From a virus: a DNA stretch of 56,652 nucleotides. The stretch lies in IMG/VR virus record IMGVR_UViG_3300042507_007364, positions 1-56,652 of that record, one strand, 5' to 3'. The notes under the pieces are model-generated. The model saw only the letters and a program-made list of their open reading frames with translations, ran no database searches and had not been told where the DNA came from. A program made the translations under genes and the position numbers. Of the stretch, positions 56,618-56,652 are shown in pieces (position 1 is the first letter of the stretch; every line of letters starts with the position of its first letter).

Positions 56618-56652
56618 CAGTTCGCTGTCTCTAGCTCAATGGCTCGTATCGG
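56618..56652 (+). other. Window end, no gene visible
   Basis: 35 nt after the last stop. TAGCTCAATGG resembles the D-arm start of a tRNA gene, but only a fragment is present, so no call is made. Confidence 0.3.

Overview
The window has two parts with sharply different composition. Positions 1 to about 52,400 are one continuous, AT-rich, densely packed genome segment of a tailed dsDNA phage. Head and tail genes are complete: terminase, portal, protease/scaffold, capsid, connectors, tail tube, tape measure and tail tip. No sheath or contractile baseplate gene is recognisable, so a long non-contractile tail (siphovirus-like) is likely. Positions about 52,450 to 56,652 are GC-rich, use different codons and stronger Shine-Dalgarno sites, and carry a tRNA-Arg and a T7-type exonuclease. 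They look like pieces of one or two other phages or elements. The switch may be an assembly or concatenation join, or a real mosaic boundary; the sequence alone does not decide.

Layout of the AT-rich part. 1-9,950 (+): a cut DnaQ-like exonuclease, the C-terminal half of a DnaE polymerase in the same frame just after it, SSB, an island of about eight surface-glycosylation-type genes (at least four glycosyltransferases), then a candidate ssDNA-annealing protein and a small ssDNA-binding-like protein. 9,947-35,911 (-): tail tip and fibre-like proteins, hub, tape measure, chaperones, tail tube, connectors, capsid, decoration and a protease-scaffold fusion. 35,961-36,825 (+): two small genes. 36,871-44,548 (-): membrane proteins, portal, large terminase, ERCC4 and HNH nucleases, GDP-mannose dehydratase, probable small terminase and a phage sigma factor. 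44,594-52,396 (+/-): a small DNA-binding protein, a SleB-type hydrolase, two membrane-active paralogues, a group of small Cys-containing proteins, and an HNH endonuclease.

Three observations stand out. First, a six-base element, GTGTAT, lies in sense orientation just upstream of 19 genes on both strands, and a TATAAT/TATACT version lies before four more, including the sigma factor gene. Spacing to the start codon is bimodal: most often exactly 8 nt with no Shine-Dalgarno (predicted leaderless mRNA), or 17-26 nt with one. This looks like a phage sigma regulon of single-element promoters. Second, about ten otherwise unrelated proteins share a short amphipathic segment of the type KLxxhIxAA, nearly always at the N-terminus. 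The carriers include the hydrolase and the two membrane proteins. It could be a virion-targeting leader for ejected cargo. Third, the scaffold is encoded inside the protease gene with its own promoter element and ribosome site.

In the GC-rich part, 53,083-54,322 has no credible gene but many stem-loops and ends in a terminator-like hairpin. It may be a large structured RNA or a non-coding control region. All function calls come from reading the translated sequence; no database search was run.
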